Of a DNA stretch of 64,000 nucleotides, positions 34,101 to 42,293 are shown piece after piece. The DNA is taken from contig NZ_CP137079.1 in the NCBI RefSeq assembly GCF_033170155.1, forward strand, positions 124,001-188,000, read 5' to 3'. The position numbers and the translations under genes were made by a program. The stretch is from Raineyella sp. W15-4 (GTDB taxonomy: Bacteria > Actinomycetota > Actinomycetes > Propionibacteriales > Propionibacteriaceae). Numbering within the stretch: position 1 is the stretch's first letter; the number at the start of each line of letters is the position of its first letter. Under the pieces are notes generated by a model. That model was given only the letters and a program-made list of their open reading frames with translations. It was not told where the DNA came from and made no database searches.

Positions 34101-34577
34101 TCAGGAGGCGAGCGTCGCGCCCCACGCGCGAGCGCGATCGAGCTCACCCGCCGCGAGATCAACGGGCGATCCAGCGACGGTGAAGCTCTCGCGTCCCTCG
34201 ACCGAGGCGTGCGCGGCGCGAAGTCGGCGGGCGATCCGCTTGGCCGCCGACCCCGAGAAGGCGCTGGGCAGCGCCGTGTCGAACGCGGCGGTCCGTACGC
34301 CGGCGAGGCGCGGGTCGCCGGCCAGCCATTCCGCTACGCCGGTCGTCGGGACCTTCGCCCCACGACGGGCGGCTTCGTCGCGCGACCGGGCGGATGGCAG
34401 GCCCAGGTTGTGCGTCGGTGCCCCGACACACACCAGGTCATGTCCGTCGGCCGTGGGGCCGGAGGCGGCATCCGTGACGGTCACCTCCGCGCCGGCGGAG
34501 CGCAGTCCGTCGGCGATGGCCGCGGCGATCCGGGAAGTGTTGCCGAAGCAGGACTCGACGACGATCAGAGCGTGCAT
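34101..34577 (-). CDS. Flavodoxin-domain protein
   Basis: A 158-residue flavodoxin-like protein. The FMN phosphate loop ESCFGNTSRIAAAIADGL at residues 8-25 and the following VCVGAPTHNLGLPSA loop are typical. The C-terminal half, DTALPSAFSGSAAKRIARRL, matches flavodoxin-domain proteins related to menaquinone-dependent protoporphyrinogen oxidase-like modules. Electron partner unknown. It is divergent from a TetR gene, with a partly symmetric sequence between them, so that regulator probably controls it. Confidence 0.85.
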   Translation of the reverse strand: MHALIVVESCFGNTSRIAAAIADGLRSAGAEVTVTDAASGPTADGHDLVCVGAPTHNLGLPSARSRDEAARRGAKVPTTGVAEWLAGDPRLAGVRTAAFDTALPSAFSGSAAKRIARRLRAAHASVEGRESFTVAGSPVDLAAGELDRARAWGATLAS

Positions 34578-34614
34578 GGGATGGCCTTCCAGAAGATCCG
34601 TGAGCAACAGGTAT

Positions 34615-34633
34615 TTGGCATTTGAAGTACCAA
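34615..34633. promoter_or_regulatory. Imperfect palindrome between flavodoxin and TetR genes
   Basis: TTGGCATTTGAAGTACCAA is a 19-bp sequence with TTGG/CCAA ends and partial symmetry inside. It lies in the 79-base divergent intergenic region, 23 bases before the TetR start, and is the best operator candidate there. Confidence 0.4.
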
Positions 34634-34656
34634 GTCCTATATGAAAGGCTAGGCGC

Positions 34657-35550
34657 ATGACGGACGGTCTGCAACTGAGGGGAAACCCCGGTCGTCGCCG
34701 GAGGCTGAGCGATGTCGAGACCGAGCGGCTGATGCTTGAGGCCGGGCGCGCGGTCGTGGCGCAGGAAGGGTTGTCGCTCAGCCTCGAACACGTCAGCATG
34801 GAGGACCTGATCCAGACTGCCGGCGTTTCGCGTACGTCGTCCTATCGGCGCTGGCCGACCAAGGACGCCTTCGCGGCTGACCTGCTGCTCTACATTGCCG
34901 AGCACACCGAGCTGTCGAGCGACTTCGCCCCGTACGCGGAGGCCGTCCGGACGATCCCTGCCGGAGTGCTGACCTCGCTCGACACCGAGCAGGGCCGCCG
35001 CGACGCCATCGTCGAGGTCTTTCGGGTGCTCACCGACGCCGACTATGCCGCCGCGCTCGGCTCGCAGACGTGGCGCAGCTACCAGGTGCTGCGGGCGGCG
35101 CACGGGGCCTTGCCCGACGGTGAGCTGCGCCGCCGCATCGCGTCGGCGCTCCGTGGGACCGAGCGCCGGTTCGTCCACTATCGCGCGGCGATGTTCGCCG
35201 CCGCGGCGGAACTGATGGGGTATCGGCTGCGGAACCCGGAGGCGTTCGACTGGCGGACCCTTGCCGAGATCACCTCCGCGACCTTCACCGGGATGGCGGT
35301 ACGCGGCTACTCGGACCCCGAGGCCGTACGGACGCCCCGGTCGTGTGCGCCGTTCGGCAGTTCACGTACGGCGCCCTGGACGTTGCCCGCCCTGGCTGCA
35401 GCGGAGGTGTTCTTCGCCGCGACCGAGCCCGATCCGGAGGCCGTCTGGGACGCAGCTCGGGTCGCCCGCGCCGCTGCGCAACTCGGTGACATCGATGCCA
35501 CTCTGGCAGATCTCTGGGCGGGCGGTCAGTCGGCGAGCACCCTCGGATAG
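34657..35550 (+). CDS. TetR family transcriptional regulator, long form
   Basis: A 297-residue protein with an HTH near residues 20-65 (LSDVETERLMLEAGRAVVAQEGLSLSLEHVSMEDLIQTAGVSRTSSYRRWPTKDAFAADLL spans it). The C-terminal region is longer than in standard TetR proteins (about 200 residues) and includes FVHYRAAMFAAAAELMGYRL and EVFFAATEPDPEAVWDAARVARAAAQLGD. It is divergent from the flavodoxin and PAF-acetylhydrolase-like genes and probably represses them. Ligand unknown. Confidence 0.82.
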   Translation: MTDGLQLRGNPGRRRRLSDVETERLMLEAGRAVVAQEGLSLSLEHVSMEDLIQTAGVSRTSSYRRWPTKDAFAADLLLYIAEHTELSSDFAPYAEAVRTIPAGVLTSLDTEQGRRDAIVEVFRVLTDADYAAALGSQTWRSYQVLRAAHGALPDGELRRRIASALRGTERRFVHYRAAMFAAAAELMGYRLRNPEAFDWRTLAEITSATFTGMAVRGYSDPEAVRTPRSCAPFGSSRTAPWTLPALAAAEVFFAATEPDPEAVWDAARVARAAAQLGDIDATLADLWAGGQSASTLG

Positions 35551-35624
35551 TCGACGGGAGCGAACGGGGCTCCGGCTGCGAACGCCAGGTCCGCGAACCG
35601 GTCACCGGTCACTGGGTTCGTCAT
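35526..35624 (-). CDS. Possible 32-residue peptide
   Basis: The short frame MTNPVTGDRFADLAFAAGA (first 19 residues), ending PRVLAD, has a purine-rich stretch GGAAGATGGGGAG directly before its ATG. It overlaps the end of the TetR gene on the other strand by 25 bases. I do not recognise it, and it may be chance. The rest of the 320-base gap to 35871 holds a DnaA-box-like cluster and a terminator hairpin. Confidence 0.25.
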   Translation of the reverse strand: MTNPVTGDRFADLAFAAGAPFAPVDYPRVLAD

Positions 35625-35724
35625 CTCCCCATCTTCCTTCCCCGGGGTGGCCTCATTTTCGGCGGCGCCGAACAACGGCAGCAGCTCAGGTCGGCTCCGA
35701 GCGGGATGTCTTACACGCGTGTGA

Positions 35725-35756
35725 TTCTCCACAATGGGGATAAGTCCTGTGGATAA
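35725..35756. promoter_or_regulatory. Cluster of three DnaA-box-like nonamers
   Basis: TTCTCCACA (35725-35733), TGGGGATAA (35735-35743, minus orientation) and TGTGGATAA (35748-35756, minus orientation) lie within 32 bases. The last is an exact complement of the consensus TTATCCACA and the other two differ by one base. The surrounding sequence is AT-richer than average. Confidence 0.5.
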
Positions 35757-35791
35757 CTACAGTGGTGTAACTCTGCTCTTGGGCTGTGACG

Positions 35792-35835
35792 GTACGCCCT
35801 GCCGCCCCACCCGGAGGCGGGTCGGCGGGGCGTAC
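35792..35835. terminator. Strong hairpin after the VOC gene
   Basis: GTACGCCCTGCCG (35792-35804) pairs with CGGCGGGGCGTAC (35823-35835), 13 pairs including one U-G wobble, with an 18-base loop. It lies 37 bases past the stop of the minus-strand VOC gene. No T-run is present, as is common in Actinobacteria. Confidence 0.5.
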
Positions 35836-35871
35836 GGGCGAAGATTCCGAGCCCCCCGGAGAGGGAGCGGG

Positions 35872-36279
35872 TCAGTCCTCCTGGCCGATGTCGACCATCC
35901 AGCGCAGGCCGTAGCGGTCGGTGACGTCGCCGTAGAGATCGCCCCAGACCTGCTTCTCCAGCGGCATGTTGACGGTGCCACCGGCGGCGAGCTGCTCGAA
36001 CCAGCCGCGCAGCTTCTCCTCGTCGGCCCTGGGGCCGGCCAGGCTCAGCGAGATCTGGCTACCCTCCTGGTGCGGCATGCCGGGCGGGGTGTCGGAGGCC
36101 ATCAACTCGAAGTTGTCGCCCTTGAGGGTGCTGTGCATGATGCCGTCGGCCGGGCCGCCTTCGAACCCGAACTCTCCGTACGTCGACAGCGTGAGGTCGC
36201 CGCCGAAGACGGTCTGGTAGAACTCCATGGCCTCGCGGGCCTGGCCGCGGAAGGCGATGTAGGGGGCGGGCAATGACAT
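35872..36279 (-). CDS. VOC family protein, PhnB-like
   Basis: A 135-residue PhnB-type VOC protein: MSLPAPYIAFRGQAREAME is the start, followed by FYQTVFGGDLTL, then HQEGSQISLSLAG and VWGDLYGDVTDRYGLRWMVDIG at the end, all typical of the group first called 3-demethylubiquinone-9 methyltransferase-like. Function is unknown for most members. A perfect AGGAGGAGC box lies 7 bases before ATG 36279. It ends in a strong hairpin and appears monocistronic. Confidence 0.87.
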   Translation of the reverse strand: MSLPAPYIAFRGQAREAMEFYQTVFGGDLTLSTYGEFGFEGGPADGIMHSTLKGDNFELMASDTPPGMPHQEGSQISLSLAGPRADEEKLRGWFEQLAAGGTVNMPLEKQVWGDLYGDVTDRYGLRWMVDIGQED

Positions 36280-36378
36280 GGGCTTGCTCCTCCTGGTGGG
36301 ATGCGTCGGATGTGACGCACACAACACAGCGTAGGAAGCCGGCCGGCCCCGGGGAACCCCTCGGGGCCGCGATTCCGC

Positions 36379-37695
36379 TCAGTCGGCGGTCAGCGAGCCC
36401 TCAGGACGCGGGTGGTAGTCGTCGACGTCGACCAGTTCGTCGCTGGTGTTGGGGGTGGCGACCGTGCCGGCGTCGATCTCGTCGCCGGCACCGGAGCGCC
36501 GGCTCACCAGCAGGGCACCGATCCCGGTGGTCAGTGGCATCGCCAGGGTCAGGCCGATGGCGCCGACCAGGGTCCGCAGGATCTCCACGGCGAACTGTTC
36601 GGTCATGATCGTGGAGTAGAGCGGCCGGTCGTACATCGCCAGCAGGAGCAGCACCGACATGCTGGTGCCCACGGTGGCGAAGACGATGGTGTAGACCGTC
36701 GAGGCGACGTGGTCGCGCCCGATCCGCATCGCCTGGCGGAAGATCTGCCCGGCCGACTTGTCCGGATCGTCGGCCAGCTCCCAGACGGCGGAGGCCTGAG
36801 TGATGGTCACGTCGTTCAGGCCACCGAGGGCGGCGATGATCATCCCGGAGAGCACCACCGCGGTGAGCTTCATGTCCGGGGCGGCCGAGCCGAGGGTGTA
36901 GTCCTCCTCCGTCGCTACCCCGGTGAGATGGGCCCAGTTCAGCGCCACGTACGACAGCAACGCGGCGAGCCCCAGGCCGAAGAGGGTGCCCAACAGAGCT
37001 GTGGTGGTCCGGGTGTTGAACCCGTGGGTGAGGTACAGCGCGACGAACATGATCGCCGAGGCGCCGACCAGGGTGACCAGGATGGCGTTCGATCCGGCGA
37101 TCAGGGCGGGGAAGACGAAGGCGACCATGATGAACCCGGCCCAGGCCAGCCCGAGCACCGACAGCAGGCCGCGCCGCCGGGCCACCGCGACCGTCACCAG
37201 CAGGAACAGCACCGCGAAGAAGACCACCGGCGCGGTCCGGGCGAAATCGGCGAATTGGTAGTTCGCCTGGCCGTCGACGGTCGGCACCCGGTAGATCACC
37301 ACCCGCTGCCCCGGCTGGATGCCGGACCGGTAGATCGCCGCGGTGGCGTTCACCTGGACCTCCTTGCCGGCGTCCTCACCGTCGAGCAGCTTGACGGTCA
37401 GCGCGGCACACACCTGGCTGGTCGTCGACGTCGCGCCCTCCAGCCCGGCGCAGCTGATCTCGTTGACCGCCTGCACCTCGCCCTTGGGCATGGTCATGCC
37501 GGCGACGGAGAACTGCGCGACATCCTTCTGGATGTGGGCGGCGAGATTGGTCGGCCACAGCAGCACCAGCCCGACCAGGGTCCAGATCGCCAGCGGGACC
37601 AGGATGACAATCAGGATCTGGGAGGCGCGGCGGTGCCGGAGGGCACCCTCGACGGTGCTCGGTGCGGTGACGGTGTGGGCATGTGAGTGGGACAC
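36379..37695 (-). CDS. YibE/F family membrane protein
   Basis: A 438-residue membrane protein. After a His-rich N terminus (SHSHAHTV) and one transmembrane segment (ILIVILVPLAIWTLVGLVLLW) there is an extracytoplasmic domain of about 100 residues with two cysteines (ISCAGLE, SQVCAAL), then at least six more membrane segments with the YibE/F hallmarks GLNDVTITQASAVWEL and HVASTVYTIVFATVG. The start is GTG 37695. An inverted repeat TGGTGCCG/CGGCACCA (37698-37705 and 37730-37737) frames the leader. The family's function is not established. Confidence 0.87.
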   Translation of the reverse strand: MSHSHAHTVTAPSTVEGALRHRRASQILIVILVPLAIWTLVGLVLLWPTNLAAHIQKDVAQFSVAGMTMPKGEVQAVNEISCAGLEGATSTTSQVCAALTVKLLDGEDAGKEVQVNATAAIYRSGIQPGQRVVIYRVPTVDGQANYQFADFARTAPVVFFAVLFLLVTVAVARRRGLLSVLGLAWAGFIMVAFVFPALIAGSNAILVTLVGASAIMFVALYLTHGFNTRTTTALLGTLFGLGLAALLSYVALNWAHLTGVATEEDYTLGSAAPDMKLTAVVLSGMIIAALGGLNDVTITQASAVWELADDPDKSAGQIFRQAMRIGRDHVASTVYTIVFATVGTSMSVLLLLAMYDRPLYSTIMTEQFAVEILRTLVGAIGLTLAMPLTTGIGALLVSRRSGAGDEIDAGTVATPNTSDELVDVDDYHPRPEGSLTAD

Positions 37696-37790
37696 GATGG
37701 TGCCGGTCTCCCTCGTGGTGTGGGCAGGACGGCACCACGCTACCCCGCCACCGATAGATCCCCTCCTCGTTCGCGTCGATGGGCGCCCTC

Positions 37791-37796
37791 TAGACT
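37791..37796 (+). promoter_or_regulatory. -10 element (TAGACT) of probable leaderless cobU transcript
   Basis: TAGACT lies 6 bases before the GTG start of cobU, with no ribosome-binding site. The 107-base upstream gap is too short for a full cobalamin riboswitch, and I see no B12-box-like sequence in it. Confidence 0.45.
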
Positions 37797-37802
37797 GACC
37801 CC

Positions 37803-38339
37803 GTGCCGCGCACTGTCGTCACCGGGGGTGTCCGGTCAGGGAAGTCCACTTACGCCGAGAGATTACTGGCCGGCGAGCCGGCGGTGACGTACGTCGCCCC
37901 CGGCCCGGTGCCCGACCCGGCCGTCGACCCCGAGTGGGCCGCCCGGGTCGCCGCCCATCAGGCCCGCCGGTCCGGGGGCTGGATCACCGTCGAGACCGCC
38001 GATGTCGCCACGGCCGTCCGGGCCGCCCGGACACCGGTGCTGATTGACTGCCTGGGCACCTGGGTGACCCGGACGATCGACGAGCTGGGCACCTGGGACG
38101 TCCCGCGCGCCGAGTGGGTCGGCGACTTCCTGACGCGGCTGGACGACCTGGTCGACGCCTGGGCCGGCAGTGACCAGTCGCTTGTCGCGGTGACCAACGA
38201 GGTCGGTTGGGGCGTCGTACCGTCCTATCCGTCGGGGCGGGTGTTCGCCGACCTGCTCGGCCGGACGAACCAGGCGATCGCCGCGGTCAGTGACCGGCTG
38301 GTGCTGATGGTCGCCGGCCGGCCCCTGGAGGTCCGGTGA
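37803..38339 (+). CDS. cobU: Adenosylcobinamide kinase / adenosylcobinamide-phosphate guanylyltransferase
   Basis: A 178-residue bifunctional enzyme of cobalamin assembly, which phosphorylates adenosylcobinamide and then attaches GMP. Seen: P-loop GGVRSGKST at 8-16, the loop with the guanylylated His in AHQARRSGGW, VLIDCLGTWVT, VTNEVGWGVVPSYPSGRVFADLLGRTNQ, all strongly conserved in CobU/CobP. It starts with GTG and its stop overlaps the next start (GTGA). No other late cobalamin genes are in the window, apart from cobK. Confidence 0.93.
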   Translation: MPRTVVTGGVRSGKSTYAERLLAGEPAVTYVAPGPVPDPAVDPEWAARVAAHQARRSGGWITVETADVATAVRAARTPVLIDCLGTWVTRTIDELGTWDVPRAEWVGDFLTRLDDLVDAWAGSDQSLVAVTNEVGWGVVPSYPSGRVFADLLGRTNQAIAAVSDRLVLMVAGRPLEVR

Positions 38340-39097
38340 CCTTCCTGGTCCTCGGCGACGCACGACCCGCCCAGGACCTGGCGATGCTGTTGCAGGAGGC
38401 GGGGATCCCGGTGATCTGCGCCCTGTTCGGGGACGAGCATCCGCGGCTGCCGGTCCCGCCGATCGAGCTGATCGCCGGCGGTTTCGGCGGTCCCGAGGGG
38501 CTGGTGGCGTTCCTGCAGGAGCGCCACGTCCGCGGCATCGTTGACGCGAGCCATCCGTTCGCCGCCGAGATCACCCGGGACGCGGTCGCCGCCGCCCGTA
38601 CGGTCGGGGTGCCCCTGGTCCGGCTGCTGCCACCGGCCTGGGAGGCCCAACGCTGGCCGTCCGCCTGGCGCTGGGTGGCCGACGAGGCGGCGGCGAAGCG
38701 CGTGGTCGGGCGGCTCGGCGGCACCCGCCCGTTCCTCAGCCTGGGGCGCGAGTCGCTGCGCGGTTTCGCCGACTGGGACGACCGCTACGTGCTGGCCCGG
38801 GTCTACGCCCCGCCGGCCTGGCCGGTCCCGGCCCGCTGGGAGGTGATCCGCTCCAGCGGCCGACCGCACACCTACCCGGAGGAACTGGTGCTGCTCTCCA
38901 GCCGGCGGATCGACGTGATGGTGACCCAGGACACCGGCGGCCCGCTGGACGAGGCCAAGCTGCGGGTCGCCGAGCGGCTGGGCATCTTCGTCGTGATGAT
39001 CCGCCGCCCCGCCCTGCCCGACGGGCTGCGGGTGGTGCAGACCGTCGACGCCGCCCGCGCCTGGGTGGCCCGGCGGTGGCGGCCGCAGGACTTCTGA
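38336..39097 (+). CDS. cobK: Precorrin-6A reductase (CobK/CbiJ)
   Basis: A 253-residue NAD(P)H-dependent reductase of the corrin ring. Seen: LVLGDARPAQDLAMLL at the start, VDASHPFAAEIT in the middle (the DATHPFA-type motif of the family), LSLGRESLRGF, and VTQDTGGPLDEAKLRVAERLGIFVVMIRRP near the end. It acts in the ring-contraction stage, so it is not a direct pathway neighbour of CobU although the genes overlap by 4 bases. Confidence 0.9.
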   Translation: MTFLVLGDARPAQDLAMLLQEAGIPVICALFGDEHPRLPVPPIELIAGGFGGPEGLVAFLQERHVRGIVDASHPFAAEITRDAVAAARTVGVPLVRLLPPAWEAQRWPSAWRWVADEAAAKRVVGRLGGTRPFLSLGRESLRGFADWDDRYVLARVYAPPAWPVPARWEVIRSSGRPHTYPEELVLLSSRRIDVMVTQDTGGPLDEAKLRVAERLGIFVVMIRRPALPDGLRVVQTVDAARAWVARRWRPQDF

Positions 39098-39191
39098 GCG
39101 CCGTCGGCCGCGGCCACGTCCGCCCGTTCCGGGCACCCGCGGGCCGGGGGCCGGCTCCGCTGCTGGCCCGACCACCCCGTACCGTGGGGTC

Positions 39192-41102
39192 ATGACACGG
39201 TCGTCGCGGTCCTCGCACCGCCTCCTGTCGTCGCTGCGGCTGCTGCTGCTCGCCGTCGCGGCCCTGGTCCTCGTCGCCACCGCGTCGGCCCCCGCCCGGG
39301 CCGCCGACACCCCCTCGATCCGCCGGATGGACATCACCGCCGTCGCCCAGCGTGAGCGCGGGACGATGCAGGTCACCCAGGACTTCGACATGGAGTTCTT
39401 CGGCTCCGGCAACCACGGCCCGTACGTCTACCTCGTCACCCGCCAGGCGATCACCGGTGACGCCGACCACTGGCGGGTGCTGAAGGTCAGCAACGTACGC
39501 GCCACCAGCCCCACCGGCGCCCCCGCCCAGCTGCAGGTGGAGGACTCCTCCGGCACCCTCAAGATCCGGGTGGGTGACCCGAACCGGACGGTCTCCGGCA
39601 CCCAGCGCTACGTGATCAGCTACGACGTCACCGGGGTGGTGAACCCCGATGCCCGTGGCGGCGACGGTGACGAGATCTACTGGAACGCCATCGGCACCGG
39701 CTGGGAGAGCCCGATGGACCGGGTCACTGTCACCGTGCAGGGACCGGCCGACGTCACCGGCAGCACCTGTTACGCCGGGGCCCGGGGCGGCTCCGGTGCC
39801 TGCGACGGCGCCACCGCCAGCGGTGACCGGGCGGTCTTCACCCAGGACCACCTCGCCGCCGGCAACGGCCTGACCGTGGTGGCGCAGTGGCCGACCGGCA
39901 CCTTCGTCGACGCCGCACCGGTCTACACGAAGCGCTTCACCGCCGCCAACACCGTGGCCGCCGCCCCGGGGCCGATCGGGCTCGGCGCCGGCACCCTGCT
40001 GGTCGGCGGGCTGCTGGCCGCGGTGGCCTTCCTGCGGCGCGGCCGGGACCGGGCGTACGTCGGCCTCACCCCGGGGCTGCGCCCGGCCCCCGGGCAGGAG
40101 AGCGCCACCGGCCCGCGGCGTCGCGAGCCGGTGACCGTACGCTTCACCCCGCCCGACGATGCCACGGCCGGCCAGGTCGGCACCCTGATCGACGGCCGGG
40201 CCGGCCGCAACGACGTGGTCGCCGGGATCGTCGACCTCGCCGTCCGCGGCCAGCTGCGGATCGAGGAGGTGCCGCCGACGGTGGGGGAGGACGCCGGTCC
40301 GCTGGCAAAGGCGTTCGCCCAGAGCAAGGACAAGTTCACCGACTGGCGGCTGGTCCGGCTCCGCGAGGACCGTACGGATCTGCCGCCCCACCTGCAGACC
40401 CTCGAGGACGCACTGTTCGCCAAGCACGAGGCGCCGCTGCTGCGGCACGACCTCAACACCGACATCGCCAGGATCGTGCAGAAGGAGCAGAACGCCCTGC
40501 AGCGGGAGATGGTCAGCCACGGCTGGTACCGGATCCGTCCCGACGTCCAGCGGGCGCTGTGGCTGGTGACCGGCCTGCTCCTCGTCCTGGTCGGCATCGG
40601 CCTCGGGTTCGCCCTCGGCATGGGGTTCGGCTGGGGGCTGGTCGGCCTCGGACCGGTGGCGCTGGGGATCGGGATCTTCGTGCTCGGCTTCTTCGTCTCC
40701 GCGCGCACCCCGGAGGGCAGCGCGGTGCTGGCCCAGGCGGAGGGCTTCAAGGAGTACCTGATGACCGCCGAGGCGGACCAGATCCGGGTCGAGGAGGACC
40801 ACGACATCTTCTCCCGGTACCTGCCGTGGGCGATCGCCTTCGGCGCCGAGTCGCACTGGGTCGGGGTGTTCCGCGAGCTGGTCGCGGCCGGTCGCCCGGT
40901 GGCGGAGCCGGTCTGGTACCACACCTGGACCGGGGCCTCGGTCTTCGCCGCCGACAACGCGTTCTTCGGGGCGACCGGGTCGTTCATGGACGCGGCGTCG
41001 AGCAGCGGCGTCTGGGCGTCGTCCGGTGCCGGGGGGATGTCCGGGATGAGTGGCGGCTCGGTGGGCGGCGGCGTCGGCGGGGGCGGCGGCGGAGGCTGGT
41101 GA
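39192..41102 (+). CDS. DUF2207 domain membrane protein
   Basis: A 636-residue protein with a signal peptide (residues 14-37, LLLLAVAALVLVATASAPARA), a long extracytoplasmic DUF2207 beta-rich domain (about 45-250), a transmembrane segment (LGAGTLLVGGLLAAVAFL), a cytoplasmic region, then two more segments (LVTGLLLVLVGIGLGFALGM is one) and a C-terminal region ending in glycine-rich repeats (GGGVGG...W). Function unknown for the family. It has its own -10 element TACCGT at 39180-39185, 6 bases before the ATG, so it appears leaderless. Confidence 0.87.
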   Translation: MTRSSRSSHRLLSSLRLLLLAVAALVLVATASAPARAADTPSIRRMDITAVAQRERGTMQVTQDFDMEFFGSGNHGPYVYLVTRQAITGDADHWRVLKVSNVRATSPTGAPAQLQVEDSSGTLKIRVGDPNRTVSGTQRYVISYDVTGVVNPDARGGDGDEIYWNAIGTGWESPMDRVTVTVQGPADVTGSTCYAGARGGSGACDGATASGDRAVFTQDHLAAGNGLTVVAQWPTGTFVDAAPVYTKRFTAANTVAAAPGPIGLGAGTLLVGGLLAAVAFLRRGRDRAYVGLTPGLRPAPGQESATGPRRREPVTVRFTPPDDATAGQVGTLIDGRAGRNDVVAGIVDLAVRGQLRIEEVPPTVGEDAGPLAKAFAQSKDKFTDWRLVRLREDRTDLPPHLQTLEDALFAKHEAPLLRHDLNTDIARIVQKEQNALQREMVSHGWYRIRPDVQRALWLVTGLLLVLVGIGLGFALGMGFGWGLVGLGPVALGIGIFVLGFFVSARTPEGSAVLAQAEGFKEYLMTAEADQIRVEEDHDIFSRYLPWAIAFGAESHWVGVFRELVAAGRPVAEPVWYHTWTGASVFAADNAFFGATGSFMDAASSSGVWASSGAGGMSGMSGGSVGGGVGGGGGGGW

Positions 41103-41171
41103 GCTGGTGAGCCGACCCGGGAGATGCCCGGGGAACACCCGGTCCGGCGCCGCGGGACCTACGATGTGGGC

Positions 41172-41414
41172 ATGTCCATCTACCGCGAGGCCGCGCAGCT
41201 GCTCGAGCGGGATCTGCACGACGCCGTCCGGGAGGGCGACGTCGCCGCGGCCCAGGCGAGCCGGGATCCGCTGATCCTGATCCAGACCTACCTGATGCTC
41301 GCCCGGAACCGTGGCCTGCCGATCCGGTCCGACACGGCCGCGGCGCTGCGCGACCTCACCCCGCCCAACGGCCGACTCGATCCCGAGGCGCTCGCCGGCC
41401 TGGAACTCAACTGA
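41172..41414 (+). CDS. Small hypothetical protein
   Basis: An 80-residue, mostly helical, acidic protein (MSIYREAAQLLERDLHDAV at the start) that I do not assign to a family. A TACGAT -10 element at 41160-41165 lies 6 bases before its ATG, which supports transcription as a leaderless message and this start rather than an earlier ATG at 41124. It is convergent with the RpiR gene. Confidence 0.6.
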   Translation: MSIYREAAQLLERDLHDAVREGDVAAAQASRDPLILIQTYLMLARNRGLPIRSDTAAALRDLTPPNGRLDPEALAGLELN

Positions 41415-41432
41415 CCGACCGGCGCCGACGTC

Positions 41433-42293
41433 CTACTCGCCGAGGCTGTCCCCCAGCACGGCGAGCACCGCGGCCCGCGCCTGGCCGGACCGGCCCCCGC
41501 GCCGCTCGACCAGCAGTTCCACGAGGTGCTCCAGCACCAGCACCAGGGCCGCCCGGGAGGTGTGCAGCAGCTCGTCGCGGAAGCTCCCGGTGACCGGCGG
41601 CACCACGAGCGTGGTGTGAGCCAGCGCCACGAGCGGAGCGTCCGCGAACGAGGTCACCGCCAGCACCCGTGCCCCGGCGTCGCGGGCGGCCCCGGCCGTG
41701 GCCAGCGTGGGCCGGCTCGCCCCGGAACCCGACAGCGCCAGACACACCGACCCGGGCGCGAGTTGTTGCGCCGCGATGTGCTGCGCGAGCGTGTCGGGCA
41801 GGAACTCGCACGGCCGGCCGGCGGCGCCCAACCGCATGGCCGCGTCGAGACCCAGCGGTGTCGACAGGCCGCTCGCGGCGATGACCACCCGGTCGGCCCG
41901 GTCGAGCCCGGCCAGGAACTCCTCGACGGCGCCTTCGGTCAGTGCCGCTGTCATCCGCGGCAGGCTGCGGCCGAACGCCTCGATCCCCGCCCGCAGCGCG
42001 CCGACGGCGGTGCCGTCCCCGGTCGGTGCCTCCGGCGTCGGGTCGAAGGTCAGCTCACGGGCGACGGCCACCCGGAGCTGCGGATAGCCGTCGTACCCGA
42101 GGGTCCGCGCGGTGCGCACCACCGATGCCCGGCCCACACCGGCGAGATCCGCGAGTTGCTGCGCCGTGCACTCGACGGATCCGGCGAGATCCGCCGCGAT
42201 GACCTCGGCGACACGTCGCTCGCTGGGTTGCAGCGACGAGGCGAGCGCGGCGATGCGCACCGAGGGTGGTGCGTCAGTCGGTCCCTGCCACAC
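41433..42293 (-). CDS. MurR/RpiR family transcriptional regulator
   Basis: A 286-residue regulator with an N-terminal HTH_6 domain (LQPSERRVAEVIAADLAGSVECTAQQLADLAGVGRASVVRTARTLGYDGYPQLR covers residues 21-74) and a C-terminal SIS domain (DRVVIAASGLSTPLGLDAAMRL, VCLALSGSGASRPTLATAGAARDAGARVLAVTSF). SIS domains bind phosphosugars or similar phospho-ligands. It is last in the Phn-type transporter operon and overlaps the second permease gene by 20 bases, so it probably senses a compound linked to the imported substrate. Confidence 0.87.
   Translation of the reverse strand: MWQGPTDAPPSVRIAALASSLQPSERRVAEVIAADLAGSVECTAQQLADLAGVGRASVVRTARTLGYDGYPQLRVAVARELTFDPTPEAPTGDGTAVGALRAGIEAFGRSLPRMTAALTEGAVEEFLAGLDRADRVVIAASGLSTPLGLDAAMRLGAAGRPCEFLPDTLAQHIAAQQLAPGSVCLALSGSGASRPTLATAGAARDAGARVLAVTSFADAPLVALAHTTLVVPPVTGSFRDELLHTSRAALVLVLEHLVELLVERRGGRSGQARAAVLAVLGDSLGE

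Noticed and set aside
37696-37802. Cobalamin riboswitch before cobU
   Set aside because: The gap is only 107 bases, with no B12-box-like sequence, and a leaderless -10 element explains the promoter.
39887-41110. A second long plus-strand frame inside the DUF2207 gene
   Set aside because: It is the Arg/Gly/Pro-rich shifted frame of a gene that has a signal peptide and membrane segments in its true frame.
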